DNA of 25,221 nt. It comes from Oscillospiraceae bacterium (GTDB taxonomy: Bacteria; Bacillota; Clostridia; Oscillospirales; Oscillospiraceae). The translations under genes and the position numbers were made by a program. The stretch lies in the NCBI GenBank assembly GCA_902802215.1, contig CADCLH010000061.1:1-25221 (forward strand), read 5' to 3'. The notes beneath the pieces were generated by a model. The model saw only the letters and a program-made list of their open reading frames with translations. It did not search any database and was not told the DNA's origin. Positions 8,054 through 15,109 of this stretch are shown here, piece by piece (positions within the stretch are counted from its first letter, which is position 1; each line of letters opens with the position of its first letter).

Positions 8054-9082
8054 TCAAAGCAGATCCTTGTGGCTTTCGTAGAACTCGCGGTAGTCCTTCA
8101 GCATGTATTTGAGCAGGTTCGGCGTGTCGAGCTGGTAGGGGCACTTGGAGGCGCAGCTCCGGCAGCCGATGCAGTCCTCGATTTTGTTCATCTTGGCCTG
8201 CCACTCCTCGCTCATATACTGCTGCCAGGGGGAGCGGCGCAGCAGCATGTTCATGCGCGCGCAGTTGCGGATTTCGATCCCCACGGGGCAGGGCATGCAG
8301 TAGCCGCAGCTCCGGCAGAAGGAGCCGGAGAGCTCCTGCCTCTCCTTCCGGATAAAGGCGTCGAGCTCCGCGTCCATCTGCGGGTCCTCCTCCGCGGCTT
8401 CGAGCCACTGCTCAAGCTCCTCCATACGCTGAATGCCCCAGATGGGCACCACGTTGTCGTACAGGTTCATGAAGGCGTGGCAAGCGCGGACATTGGTCAG
8501 CATGCCGCCCGCCAGTCCCTTCATGGCGATATAGCCCATGTCGGCCTCCTTGCATTTGGCGGCCAGCGCGAGATCGCGCTCGGAGGAGATATAGCTGAAC
8601 GGGAATTGCAGGGTCTCAAAAAGGCCGGAAGCGATGCAGTCCTCCGCGACCTGAACGCGGTGGGTCGTAACGCCGATGTGACGGATCCACCCGCGCTCCT
8701 TCGCCTCAAGCGCGCCCGCGTAGGCCCCGTCGGGATCGTCCGCGTCGGGGACCTCCGGCACCTGGTGGAACTGGAAAAGGTCGATGTAGTCCGTCTTCAT
8801 CATTCTGAGGCTGTTTTCGATATGCGCAAGCACGCCCGCCTTGTCCCGCGCGGCGCTTTTGGTGGAGATCACGATGTCCCCGCGCACGTCCGCGAGCGCG
8901 AGTCCGATCTTCTCCTCGCTGTCGGTGTAGGCGTTGGCGGTGTCGTAGTAGCGGATGCCGCCCTCATAGGCCGCCTGAAGCAGCTTCACGGCGTAGTCTT
9001 TGTCGCAGCGCTGCAAAGGCAGGCACCCCATCGCGGTCTTGGTGACGACGAGGCCGGTTTTGCCGAGCGTCAGTGTTTTCAT
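8054..9082 (-). CDS. Aldo/keto reductase with a C-terminal two-cluster ferredoxin domain
   Basis: 342 residues. The first 240 form an aldo/keto reductase barrel with the full catalytic tetrad Asp47, Tyr52, Lys75 and His106 (YYDTANAYTD, STKS, FQFHQV). The C-terminal part carries two cysteine sets, C256-C259-C262-C265 followed by Pro and C304-C307-C310-C314 followed by Pro, which should bind [4Fe-4S] clusters. This fusion is common in anaerobic Clostridia and archaea and probably lets the enzyme exchange electrons with ferredoxin as well as NAD(P)H. The physiological substrate is unknown. AAAGGAGGGG precedes the ATG by about 8 bases. It stands alone between a shared terminator and a divergent gene. 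Confidence 0.92.
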   Translation of the reverse strand: MKTLTLGKTGLVVTKTAMGCLPLQRCDKDYAVKLLQAAYEGGIRYYDTANAYTDSEEKIGLALADVRGDIVISTKSAARDKAGVLAHIENSLRMMKTDYIDLFQFHQVPEVPDADDPDGAYAGALEAKERGWIRHIGVTTHRVQVAEDCIASGLFETLQFPFSYISSERDLALAAKCKEADMGYIAMKGLAGGMLTNVRACHAFMNLYDNVVPIWGIQRMEELEQWLEAAEEDPQMDAELDAFIRKERQELSGSFCRSCGYCMPCPVGIEIRNCARMNMLLRRSPWQQYMSEEWQAKMNKIEDCIGCRSCASKCPYQLDTPNLLKYMLKDYREFYESHKDLL

Positions 9083-9270
9083 CTCTGGTCCCCTCCTTTT
9101 TTCTTTATCTTAGCATACTTTTCCCCGAAACGGAAGCGCCGGAATCATGAAAATGCCGGGCCGACAGTCTGGAACGGCGCAGCGGGAGCCGCGTTTTCAT
9201 CCTGTGCTCCTGCGCCGCGCACAAGTTTTCCCCCCTCCCCGCATATGCTTGTGCCGAGGAGGGATGTGCA

Positions 9271-10035
9271 TTGAATTGGAAAATGATTGTTCGCCGGAAC
9301 AAGAGCGTTTTATCCGCGGTCGGATTTGTCGCCGCGGTCGTCCTGATCCTGTGGGCGGTGAATACGCCGATGCTGGTCGGCGTCGCGGCCTCGAAGCGGG
9401 ATCTGCCGGTCTACAGTGTGCAGCGGGATGACAAGCTCATCTCCATCAGCTTTGACGCCGCCTGGGGAAACGAGGACACCCAGACGCTCATCGACATTCT
9501 GGAAAGCTACGGCGTCCGTACGACCTTCTTTGTCGTCGGGGACTGGGTCGACAAATACCCGGAGTCGGTACAGGCCCTGCACGAGGCCGGACATGAGGTG
9601 ATGAACCATTCCTCGAGCCACGCGCACTTCTCCCGCCTCAGCAGCGGGGAGATCACGAAAGACATCACGGCCTGCAACCAGAAGATCGAGGCTGTGACCG
9701 GGGTCAGTCCCACCCTGTTTCGCTGCCCCTACGGCGAGTATGACGACCATGTGATCCAGACCGTCCGCTCCCTCGGCATGACCGCGATCCAGTGGGACGT
9801 GGACAGTCTGGACTGGAAAGGGATCTCGCCGCAGGAGATCCAGCGGCGGGTGCTTGACCGCGTGCAGCCGGGCAGCATCGTGCTCTTTCACAACGCGGCG
9901 GAGAACACGCCGGAGGCTCTGCCGGGGATCCTGGAGTCCCTGCTTGCCGACGGATACCGGATCGTCCCGATCTCTGAGCTGCTGCTGCAAGGCGACTGCT
10001 TTATCGACAACAGCGGCAGACAGTGCCGACAATAG
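9271..10035 (+). CDS. Membrane-anchored PdaB-like polysaccharide deacetylase
   Basis: 254 residues. An N-terminal membrane helix (about 13-31) anchors an extracytoplasmic NodB domain (about 55-245). Motifs in order: SFDAAWG (60-66), with Asp62 as catalytic base; His113 and His117 in NHSSSHAH as zinc ligands; RCPYGEY (151-157); WDVDSLDW; and VLFHN. The second Asp of the usual TFDD motif is Ala, as is common in the PdaB group, which in Bacillus acts during sporulation. The start is TTG with GAGGAGGG 7 bases before it. No in-frame ATG has an equal site; the next, at 9283, would lie too far away. Likely substrates are N-acetyl groups of peptidoglycan or a related glycan. A sporulation role is inferred from similarity and from the spoIIA locus in the same window. 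Confidence 0.88.
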   Translation: MNWKMIVRRNKSVLSAVGFVAAVVLILWAVNTPMLVGVAASKRDLPVYSVQRDDKLISISFDAAWGNEDTQTLIDILESYGVRTTFFVVGDWVDKYPESVQALHEAGHEVMNHSSSHAHFSRLSSGEITKDITACNQKIEAVTGVSPTLFRCPYGEYDDHVIQTVRSLGMTAIQWDVDSLDWKGISPQEIQRRVLDRVQPGSIVLFHNAAENTPEALPGILESLLADGYRIVPISELLLQGDCFIDNSGRQCRQ

Positions 10036-10041
10036 GCAGAA

Positions 10042-10076
10042 ACAGGCTCCGCAGTTCGGCGAACATGCGGAGCCTG
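10042..10076. terminator. Shared terminator hairpin
   Basis: A 12-base stem (10042-10053 with 10065-10076) continues into an inner GTTC/GAAC pair around a GGC loop. It lies between the convergent ends of the deacetylase (plus) and the ATP-grasp gene (minus). A short T-rich tract follows on both strands. Confidence 0.75.
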
Positions 10077-10088
10077 TCTTATGAAAGT

Positions 10089-11270
10089 TCAGCCGACGAC
10101 ATAGCTGAAGAACGCCTCGACCTCCGGGAGTGTCTCGAAGCGCGCCATGTACAAATACCGGCCCATCTGCGGCCAGTCGATCGGCGGCATCTCCTCGATG
10201 CGGACGATGCTTCCGCCGTACGCCGCCATGATCTCCTCGTGGGTATGGGTGTAGTGATGTCCGTTCTTCCGCGCGGAATAGGCGCAGTAAAACTGCTTGT
10301 CCGCGGCCGGGACCCAGCGTCTGTCCGTCGTGACCATATCCGCGTAGATCTTGTAGACGTCCACCGAGTGCGCGTAATTCATCATATCGGGATCGCGTCC
10401 GCCGGCGGGTCTCATATTGACCTCGAGCGCGACAAAATCGCCCTTTTCGCCCAGACCCTTGCGGCCCTTTGCCAGACAGAAGAATTCGAGATGGATGAAG
10501 CGGCGGTCCACGCCGAAGGCCTTCGCGGTCTTCCGGCCGAGCTCGCGCAGCTTGGGCGCGGGCTCGGGGGCCGTGTAGTAGAAGATGTCCAGATCGTTCA
10601 GCACGCAGTCCATCACCGGCGCATAGACGGACATCGACTCAAACAGCGGCTCCCCTTTCGAGTTGAGAACGGCGTCGTAGGAGCAGATATCGCCCTCGAT
10701 GAACTCCTCCATGACATAGGGCACCAGCGGAAGGCGCTCATAGAACGCGTCCAGCTCGGCGTCATTGCTGAGCTTCCAGGTGTCGTTGGCGCCGACGCCG
10801 TTGTCCGGCTTGACGATCACGGGATAGCCGACCTCCCGCACGAAGGCCCGTCCGGCGTCCGGGGTCGAGACGATATGCTGGCGCGCGGTCGGGATCCCCT
10901 CCTGCAAAAACACCTGCTTCATCAGGGATTTTTCCTTGATGGGCCCGATCCGGTCGCTGCGGGTGCCGACGGCGATGTTGAAATCCGTGCGGAGCCTGGC
11001 GTCCAGTTCGAGCCAGAACTCGTTCATGGATTCCAGCCAGTCGACGCGGCCGTATTTGAATGTAAAGAAGGCCACGGCGCGATAGACCTCGTCGTAGTCC
11101 TTCAGAGAACCGACATAGTAATACTCGGTCAGCGCTTCCTTCAGCCCGTTCTCGAGGCTGTCGTAGGGCGCCTCGCCGATCCCCAGCACGTTCACGCCGT
11201 TGCGGTGCAGGCGGTCGCAGAAGAAGGAGCTGGTACGCGGGAAATTGGGGGAAATAAAGATAAAATTCAA
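10089..11270 (-). CDS. ATP-grasp carboxylate-amine ligase-like protein
   Basis: 393 residues, cytoplasmic. The N-terminal domain (MNFIFISPNFPRTS, GVNVLGIGEAPYD) is the pre-ATP-grasp fold. The central part has ATP-binding features of the CarB/PurK type: VGYPVIVKPDNGVGANDT, EEFIEGDICSYDAV, and the metal-binding FVALEVNMRPAGGRDPDMMN. Proteins of this kind form an amide or peptide-like bond using ATP, but the substrates of this one are unknown. An in-frame ATG lies at 11276, but AGGAGG is only one base from it. The TTG at 11270 has 7-base spacing and gives the N-terminus seen in the family, so I chose it. Frames further upstream would lie beyond the promoter. It stands alone and is divergent from an alcohol dehydrogenase. 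Confidence 0.88.
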   Translation of the reverse strand: MNFIFISPNFPRTSSFFCDRLHRNGVNVLGIGEAPYDSLENGLKEALTEYYYVGSLKDYDEVYRAVAFFTFKYGRVDWLESMNEFWLELDARLRTDFNIAVGTRSDRIGPIKEKSLMKQVFLQEGIPTARQHIVSTPDAGRAFVREVGYPVIVKPDNGVGANDTWKLSNDAELDAFYERLPLVPYVMEEFIEGDICSYDAVLNSKGEPLFESMSVYAPVMDCVLNDLDIFYYTAPEPAPKLRELGRKTAKAFGVDRRFIHLEFFCLAKGRKGLGEKGDFVALEVNMRPAGGRDPDMMNYAHSVDVYKIYADMVTTDRRWVPAADKQFYCAYSARKNGHHYTHTHEEIMAAYGGSIVRIEEMPPIDWPQMGRYLYMARFETLPEVEAFFSYVVG

Positions 11271-11300
11271 AACCATGCCTCCTGTGTCTATGGTACGGGC

Positions 11301-11329
11301 ATTATAGTATGTTTTTATCGATTTGTCCA
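11301..11329 (-). promoter_or_regulatory. Sigma-A-type promoter of the ATP-grasp gene
   Basis: On the minus strand, TGGACA (11329-11324) and TATAAT (11306-11301) are 17 bases apart. The -35 hexamer is the same TGGACA seen before the DUF2156 operon. The leader to the TTG start is about 25 bases. Confidence 0.72.
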
Positions 11330-11359
11330 GAGTTGCCGCAGACAGTGCATCTGTCCTGC

Positions 11360-11388
11360 TTGGCATTTCGCCTTTCGCATGGTATAGT
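11360..11388 (+). promoter_or_regulatory. Sigma-A-type promoter of the alcohol dehydrogenase gene
   Basis: TTGGCA (11360-11365) and TATAGT (11383-11388) are 17 bases apart. It lies back to back with the ATP-grasp promoter, with about 30 bases between the -35 boxes. It rules out the upstream in-frame ATG at 11323 as the start of the dehydrogenase. Confidence 0.7.
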
Positions 11389-11421
11389 GTTATCGCAACA
11401 AATACTGACGAGGTGGTCTCC

Positions 11422-12522
11422 ATGGAGTTTTATCTTCCCGTCCGTCTGCTGACCGGGCGCGGCGTCGTGGCGCAGAACGCGGCGCGTCTCGCCTCCTTCG
11501 GACGGCGCTGTCTGATCGTCACCGGCGGCAGCGGCGCGAAGCGCTGCGGCGCGCTGGACGACGTCGCCGCGGCGCTCGGATCGCAGGGCGTGCAGTACCG
11601 CATCTTTGACGGCGTCCGGCCGAATCCGTCCGTGTTCTCCTGCGTGGAGGGCGGACGGCTTGCGCTTGATTTCGGCGCGGAGTTCATCATCGGGATCGGC
11701 GGCGGCTCGGCTCTGGACGCGGCCAAGCTCATCGCCGTCAGCGCGGCGAATCCGTCTCTCGATGCGCAGGGCCTTTACCGGAAGAACTGGTCCAATGCCC
11801 CGCTGCCCGTCGTGCTGGTCGGCACGACCGCCGGCACCGGAAGCGAGGTCACGCCGGTCGCGGTCATCACCGATCCGAGCGGACGCAAGAACAGCTTCCA
11901 CGGCGAGGACTTCTATGCGGCGCTCTCCCTCGGGGACCCCCGCTATACCGAGTCCCTTCCCCTCTCCGTTACGGCCTCGACCGGCGTCGACGCCCTGGCC
12001 CACTGTTTGGAGAGCCTGCTGAGCAACACCGCCACCGACGTCTCGCGCGCCTTTGCGCTTCAGGGGATCGCGCAGCTGCTCGCCCCGCTGCGGACGGTCG
12101 CCGGCGGAAGCCTCCCCTCCGTTCAAGAGCGGGAGGTCCTGTATCACGGCTCGATCCTCGGCGGCATGGCCATCAGCGTGACCGGCACGGTTTTCCCGCA
12201 CAAGCTCGGCTACTGGCTGACCGAAGAACACGGTCTGCCGCACGGCTTCGCCTGCGCGGTCTTCCTCCCCGCCCTGCTGCGTCACGCGGACGCCAGCATG
12301 GGCGCGGAGCTTCGCGCGCTGCTCTCGCGCTCCGGGACCGACCCGGAGTCCTTGACCGCTTTGATCCAGGCGCTCACGCCGAGGCCCGATTTCACGCTCA
12401 CGGAGGCTGAAGCCGACGCGCTTGTCCCCCGCTGGGAGAACAACGCGGCGCTGAGCAAAACGGTCGGCGGCGTCAGCCCGGACGAGCTGCGCGGCATCCT
12501 GCGTGAGCTTTTTGTCCTTTGA
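11422..12522 (+). CDS. Iron-containing alcohol dehydrogenase
   Basis: 366 residues, close to the usual 380 of the group III (Fe-ADH) family. The N-terminal Rossmann-like domain has the nucleotide-binding GIGGGSALDAAK and the following TTAGTGSEVT. The helical C-terminal domain carries the metal ligands in STGVDALAHCLE, TVFPHKLGYWL and HGLPHGFACA. It should interconvert an alcohol and an aldehyde or ketone with NAD(P), a fermentative role in an anaerobe; the substrate cannot be told. The ATG at 11422 has GAGGTGG about 6 bases upstream and lies just downstream of its promoter. It is followed by a strong terminator and appears to be monocistronic. Confidence 0.92.
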   Translation: MEFYLPVRLLTGRGVVAQNAARLASFGRRCLIVTGGSGAKRCGALDDVAAALGSQGVQYRIFDGVRPNPSVFSCVEGGRLALDFGAEFIIGIGGGSALDAAKLIAVSAANPSLDAQGLYRKNWSNAPLPVVLVGTTAGTGSEVTPVAVITDPSGRKNSFHGEDFYAALSLGDPRYTESLPLSVTASTGVDALAHCLESLLSNTATDVSRAFALQGIAQLLAPLRTVAGGSLPSVQEREVLYHGSILGGMAISVTGTVFPHKLGYWLTEEHGLPHGFACAVFLPALLRHADASMGAELRALLSRSGTDPESLTALIQALTPRPDFTLTEAEADALVPRWENNAALSKTVGGVSPDELRGILRELFVL

Positions 12523-12537
12523 ATGATCCCGCAAGCG

Positions 12538-12578
12538 AAAGCGGACTGCCGTTCAAGACAGTCCGCTTTTCTTTTTTT
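12538..12578 (+). terminator. Intrinsic terminator of the alcohol dehydrogenase gene
   Basis: An 11-base stem (12538-12548 with 12559-12569) has a 10-base loop and is followed by a long T-rich tract to 12578. On the other strand the same hairpin overlaps the expected end of the vanZ-like gene, so it may end both transcripts. Confidence 0.88.
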
Positions 12579-12967
12579 GTCCGAGCGTCAGAAGCCACAG
12601 CAGCAGGATCCCCGTGAGCGCGCCGGAGAAATCCAGTCTCGTCGGCCGAGGCCGCCGCCAGCGCGCAGAGCGCGCTGTATCCGATGCTTTTGAGCGATCT
12701 GCCCCGATTGATGAAAAACAGCGCAGCCAGTTCCAGGCCGAGAATCGCATACTCCGTGAAATGGGCGAGCTTACGGATCACATGCTCATCGGGGCCCTCC
12801 ATGCTTAGAGACGAAAAGATCGGCGTCAACAGCTCGACAACTTTTCCGCTGAACGCAGCCGAGTTCTCACGGGACAAAAGCGAGTTTCCCCAGATAAAGC
12901 ACAGCGTCAATACAAGCAGCACGCCCAGCAGGGTATTCCAAAGCCGCTTTCTGTTCCGGGTGCTCAT
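12553..12967 (-). pseudogene. VanZ-like membrane protein gene with internal deletion and frameshift
   Basis: The first 110 codons encode a VanZ-like protein: a first helix (about 11-30, GVLLVLTLCFIWGNS), then RKLAHFTEYAILGLEL, then a helix ending ALAAASADE. The rest of the family fold, DFSGALTGILLLWLL and the tail LGQKKKSGLS, is present in another frame from about 12636 to a stop at 12553. The block normally between them, of the type IHQxFxPGRxxxxxDV, is missing. The change is therefore a deletion of roughly 50 bases near 12634-12640 that also shifts the frame. As it stands, the original frame reads on to 12473, through the terminator and antisense to the dehydrogenase end. The start overlaps the obg stop by 4 bases (ATGA), so it was the last gene of the rplU-rpmA-obg operon. 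Confidence 0.78.
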
Positions 12968-14247
12968 TCTTTGTACTCGAACATCAGGTCGTACATGCTG
13001 ACGGTGTCGCCGTCGCGCACGCCCATGGCCTCCATCCGCTGAAAGACGCCCGCTTCGCGCAGGATGCGGTCAAAGTACATGCGGCTTTCGTAGTCGGAGA
13101 AGTTGACCGTCGCCACGAGGCGCTGGAGCCATGGCCCCTCAACGAGCCACATGTCGTCGAAGTGCTCGATGGTGAGCTCGCCGGAGGTGTCGACCTTCGG
13201 CTCGGGCGGGACGTAGTCGGCCTCGTAGCTGGCGATGGGCGGCAGCTCGGCCAGCCGCGCCGCGCAGGCTTTCACGAGCTCGCGCGTTCCCTCGTGCGTC
13301 GCGGCGCTCATCTCAAAGAAGCTGTAACCCTGTCCCTCTACATGCTTCCGCAGGCGTTCAAGCTTCTCGCGGTCGCCGCCCAGCAGATCGCACTTGTTGG
13401 CGACCACGATCTGCGGCCGCTCGGCAAGCTCCGGGCTGTACTCGCGCAGCTCCGCGTTGATGGCCTCGAAGTCCTCGACGGGATCGCGGCCCTCGCTGCC
13501 GGAGACGTCGACAAGATGGACCAGGAGCCTGCAGCGGTCAATGTGCCGCAGGAAATCGTGGCCCAGGCCCGCGCCCTCGGACGCGCCCTCGATGATGCCG
13601 GGGATGTCCGCCATGACGAAGGACACGCCCTCGTCCACATAGACCACGCCCAGATTGGGGAAAAGCGTGGTGAAATGATAGTTGGCGATCTTGGGGTGGG
13701 CCTTGCTCACCACCGACAGCAGCGTGGATTTGCCCACATTGGGAAAGCCGACGAGACCGACGTCCGCCAGCAGCTTGAGCTCGAGCGTGATGTCGTGGCT
13801 CTCGCCGGGCAGGCCGGGCTTGGCAAAGCGCGGCACCTGGCGCGTCGGGGTGGCAAAGTGCATATTGCCCCAGCCGCCGCGGCCGCCCCGGGCGGCGACA
13901 TAGTCCTCCCCGGTGGACATGTCGTGCATGATGGCCCCGGTCTCGGTGTCGCGGATGATGGTGCCGCGGGGGACCTTGATATACAGCGTCTCTCCGTCCT
14001 TTCCGTAGCAGCGCTTGCCCGCGCCGTTGGCGCCGTTGCCCGCGACGTACTTGCGCTTGTAGCGAAAATCCATCAGCGTGGACATGTTCTCGTCCACGGT
14101 AAAGACAATGTTGCCGCCGCGGCCGCCGTCGCCCCCGTCGGGGCCTCCCGCCGCGACGTATTTCTCCCTGTGAAATGCTACGGCGCCGTCCCCGCCCTTT
14201 CCGGCGTGGACGCTGATGCGGGCCTTATCGACAAAGGATGATGCCAT
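12964..14247 (-). CDS. obg: Obg/CgtA GTPase
   Basis: 427 residues with all three Obg domains. The glycine-rich Obg fold spans residues 1-158 (GGDGGRGGNIVF, GGRGGWGNMHF). The GTPase domain has G1 GFPNVGKS (167-174), switch TT (193-194), G3 DIPG (214-217), G4 NKCD (284-287) and G5 in EMSAAT. The OCT domain covers about 345-427 and ends GDTVSMYDLMFEYKE, as in other Bacillota. Obg is an essential cytoplasmic GTPase for 50S ribosome assembly and stress responses, and in Bacillus it also affects sporulation onset. It follows rpmA, the standard arrangement. A hairpin at 14288-14310 between them may tune its expression. GAGGAGG precedes the ATG by 4 bases. Confidence 0.97.
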   Translation of the reverse strand: MASSFVDKARISVHAGKGGDGAVAFHREKYVAAGGPDGGDGGRGGNIVFTVDENMSTLMDFRYKRKYVAGNGANGAGKRCYGKDGETLYIKVPRGTIIRDTETGAIMHDMSTGEDYVAARGGRGGWGNMHFATPTRQVPRFAKPGLPGESHDITLELKLLADVGLVGFPNVGKSTLLSVVSKAHPKIANYHFTTLFPNLGVVYVDEGVSFVMADIPGIIEGASEGAGLGHDFLRHIDRCRLLVHLVDVSGSEGRDPVEDFEAINAELREYSPELAERPQIVVANKCDLLGGDREKLERLRKHVEGQGYSFFEMSAATHEGTRELVKACAARLAELPPIASYEADYVPPEPKVDTSGELTIEHFDDMWLVEGPWLQRLVATVNFSDYESRMYFDRILREAGVFQRMEAMGVRDGDTVSMYDLMFEYKE

Positions 14248-14283
14248 GCTGCCTCCTCTCCCCGCCTGTCGGCGGATCTCATG

Positions 14284-14310
14284 GAAAAGGCCGGACGAAA
14301 CGTCCGGCCT
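14284..14310 (-). terminator. Hairpin between rpmA and obg (partial terminator or processing site)
   Basis: A 10-base perfect stem (14310-14301 with 14297-14288) has a three-base loop and is followed on the minus strand by TTTTC. It lies between the rpmA stop and obg, so it probably reduces read-through from the ribosomal protein genes rather than stopping it fully. Confidence 0.65.
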
Positions 14311-14320
14311 GTCAGGTCAA

Positions 14321-14584
14321 TTACTGCGCGATTTCTTCGTAAACAGAGACCTTTTTGCGGTCCTTGCCCAAGCGCTCAAACTTCACGGTGCCGTCCACAA
14401 GGGCGAACAGCGTGTCGTCCTTCCCCTTGCCCACGTTGGTGCCGGGGTGGATCTTCGTTCCGCGCTGTCTGACAAGGATGTTGCCGGCGAGGACAAACTG
14501 TCCGTCGGCTCTCTTGGCGCCAAGACGCTTGGACTCACTGTCGCGGCCGTTCTTGGTGGAACCCATGCCTTTTTTATGTGCCAT
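14321..14584 (-). CDS. rpmA: 50S ribosomal protein L27, without N-terminal extension
   Basis: 87 residues, starting MAHKKGMGSTKNGRDSESKR and continuing through the conserved RQRGTKIHPGTNVGKGKD. L27 sits at the peptidyl-transferase centre. Many Bacillota make it with a short N-terminal extension ending in FA, which the Prp protease removes to expose AHKKG. Here the ATG, with AAGGAGGAG about 7 bases upstream, leads straight into AHKKG, and no extension can be read in the frame upstream. The prp (ysxB) gene usually found between rplU and rpmA is also absent: the gap is only 41 bases. The two absences agree with each other. Confidence 0.97.
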   Translation of the reverse strand: MAHKKGMGSTKNGRDSESKRLGAKRADGQFVLAGNILVRQRGTKIHPGTNVGKGKDDTLFALVDGTVKFERLGKDRKKVSVYEEIAQ

Positions 14585-14625
14585 TCGGTTTCTCCTCCTT
14601 TTGTCAAAATCAGTTGCGGAACAAA

Positions 14626-14940
14626 TCAGGCGTTGATCGCTTCGATCTGAACCTTGGTGTAGGGCTGTCTGTGGCCCTGCGTTCTGCGGTAACCCTTTTT
14701 GGGCTTCATCTTGTAGACGCGGATCTTGGCAGCCTTGCCGTTCTTCACGACGTTGGCGGTAACGGTCGCGCCGTCAAGGACGGGCTTGCCGAACACCACG
14801 CTCTCGCCGTCGATCACGGCCAGGACCTGATCGAACTTGACAGCCTCGCCGGCCGCGGCGTCGAGCTTCTCAACGAAAATGACGTCGCCCTCGGCCACGC
14901 GGTACTGCTTGCCGCCGGTCACGATGATCGCATGCTTCAT
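14626..14940 (-). CDS. rplU: 50S ribosomal protein L21
   Basis: 104 residues, the family's normal length. It opens MKHAIIVTGGKQYRVAEGD and carries the C-terminal signature KKGYRRTQGHRQPYTKVQI. L21 binds 23S rRNA in the large subunit. It is the first gene of the rplU-rpmA-obg-vanZ operon. GGGAGGA precedes the ATG by 8 bases. Its leader resembles the L21 autoregulatory RNA, so expression is probably under feedback control by L21. Confidence 0.97.
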   Translation of the reverse strand: MKHAIIVTGGKQYRVAEGDVIFVEKLDAAAGEAVKFDQVLAVIDGESVVFGKPVLDGATVTANVVKNGKAAKIRVYKMKPKKGYRRTQGHRQPYTKVQIEAINA

Positions 14941-15018
14941 GGAATGTTCCTCCCTCTTTACAGGACTCGCTCTTAGGGTGGAGGGCGGACCTCGTCTTGC
15001 TTACCCCTTCAATGCGGC
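14941..15018 (-). ncRNA. Probable L21 leader (ribosomal protein autoregulatory RNA)
   Basis: The transcribed leader of rplU contains ACGAGGTCCGCCCTCCACCC and then AGAGCGAGTCCTGTAAAGAGGGAGG. AGG..CGC can pair with GCG..CCT, and the CCCTC element can pair with the GAGGG of the ribosome binding site. This layout fits the L21 leader described for Bacillota, in which L21 binds the mRNA leader. I recognise it from position and motifs; a covariance-model search was not possible here. Confidence 0.6.
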
Positions 15019-15024
15019 TTAGAT

Positions 15025-15053
15025 AGATTACCATGCCGCGGCGGCAATGTCAA
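15025..15053 (-). promoter_or_regulatory. Sigma-A-type promoter of the rplU operon
   Basis: On the minus strand, TTGACA (15053-15048, perfect consensus) and TAATCT (15030-15025) are 17 bases apart. It drives the leader and the ribosomal protein operon. Confidence 0.75.
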
Positions 15054-15109
15054 CAATTTTTTTGCCGGAATTTCAGCTATTTTCACAAGGAAGCGCTGTC
15101 CGCGCGGAA

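Noticed and set aside
9083..9270. Possible small RNA or sporulation-sigma promoter upstream of the deacetylase
   Set aside because: CATATGCT recalls a SigE -10, but no matching -35 is present, and no stable hairpin with a T tract was found.
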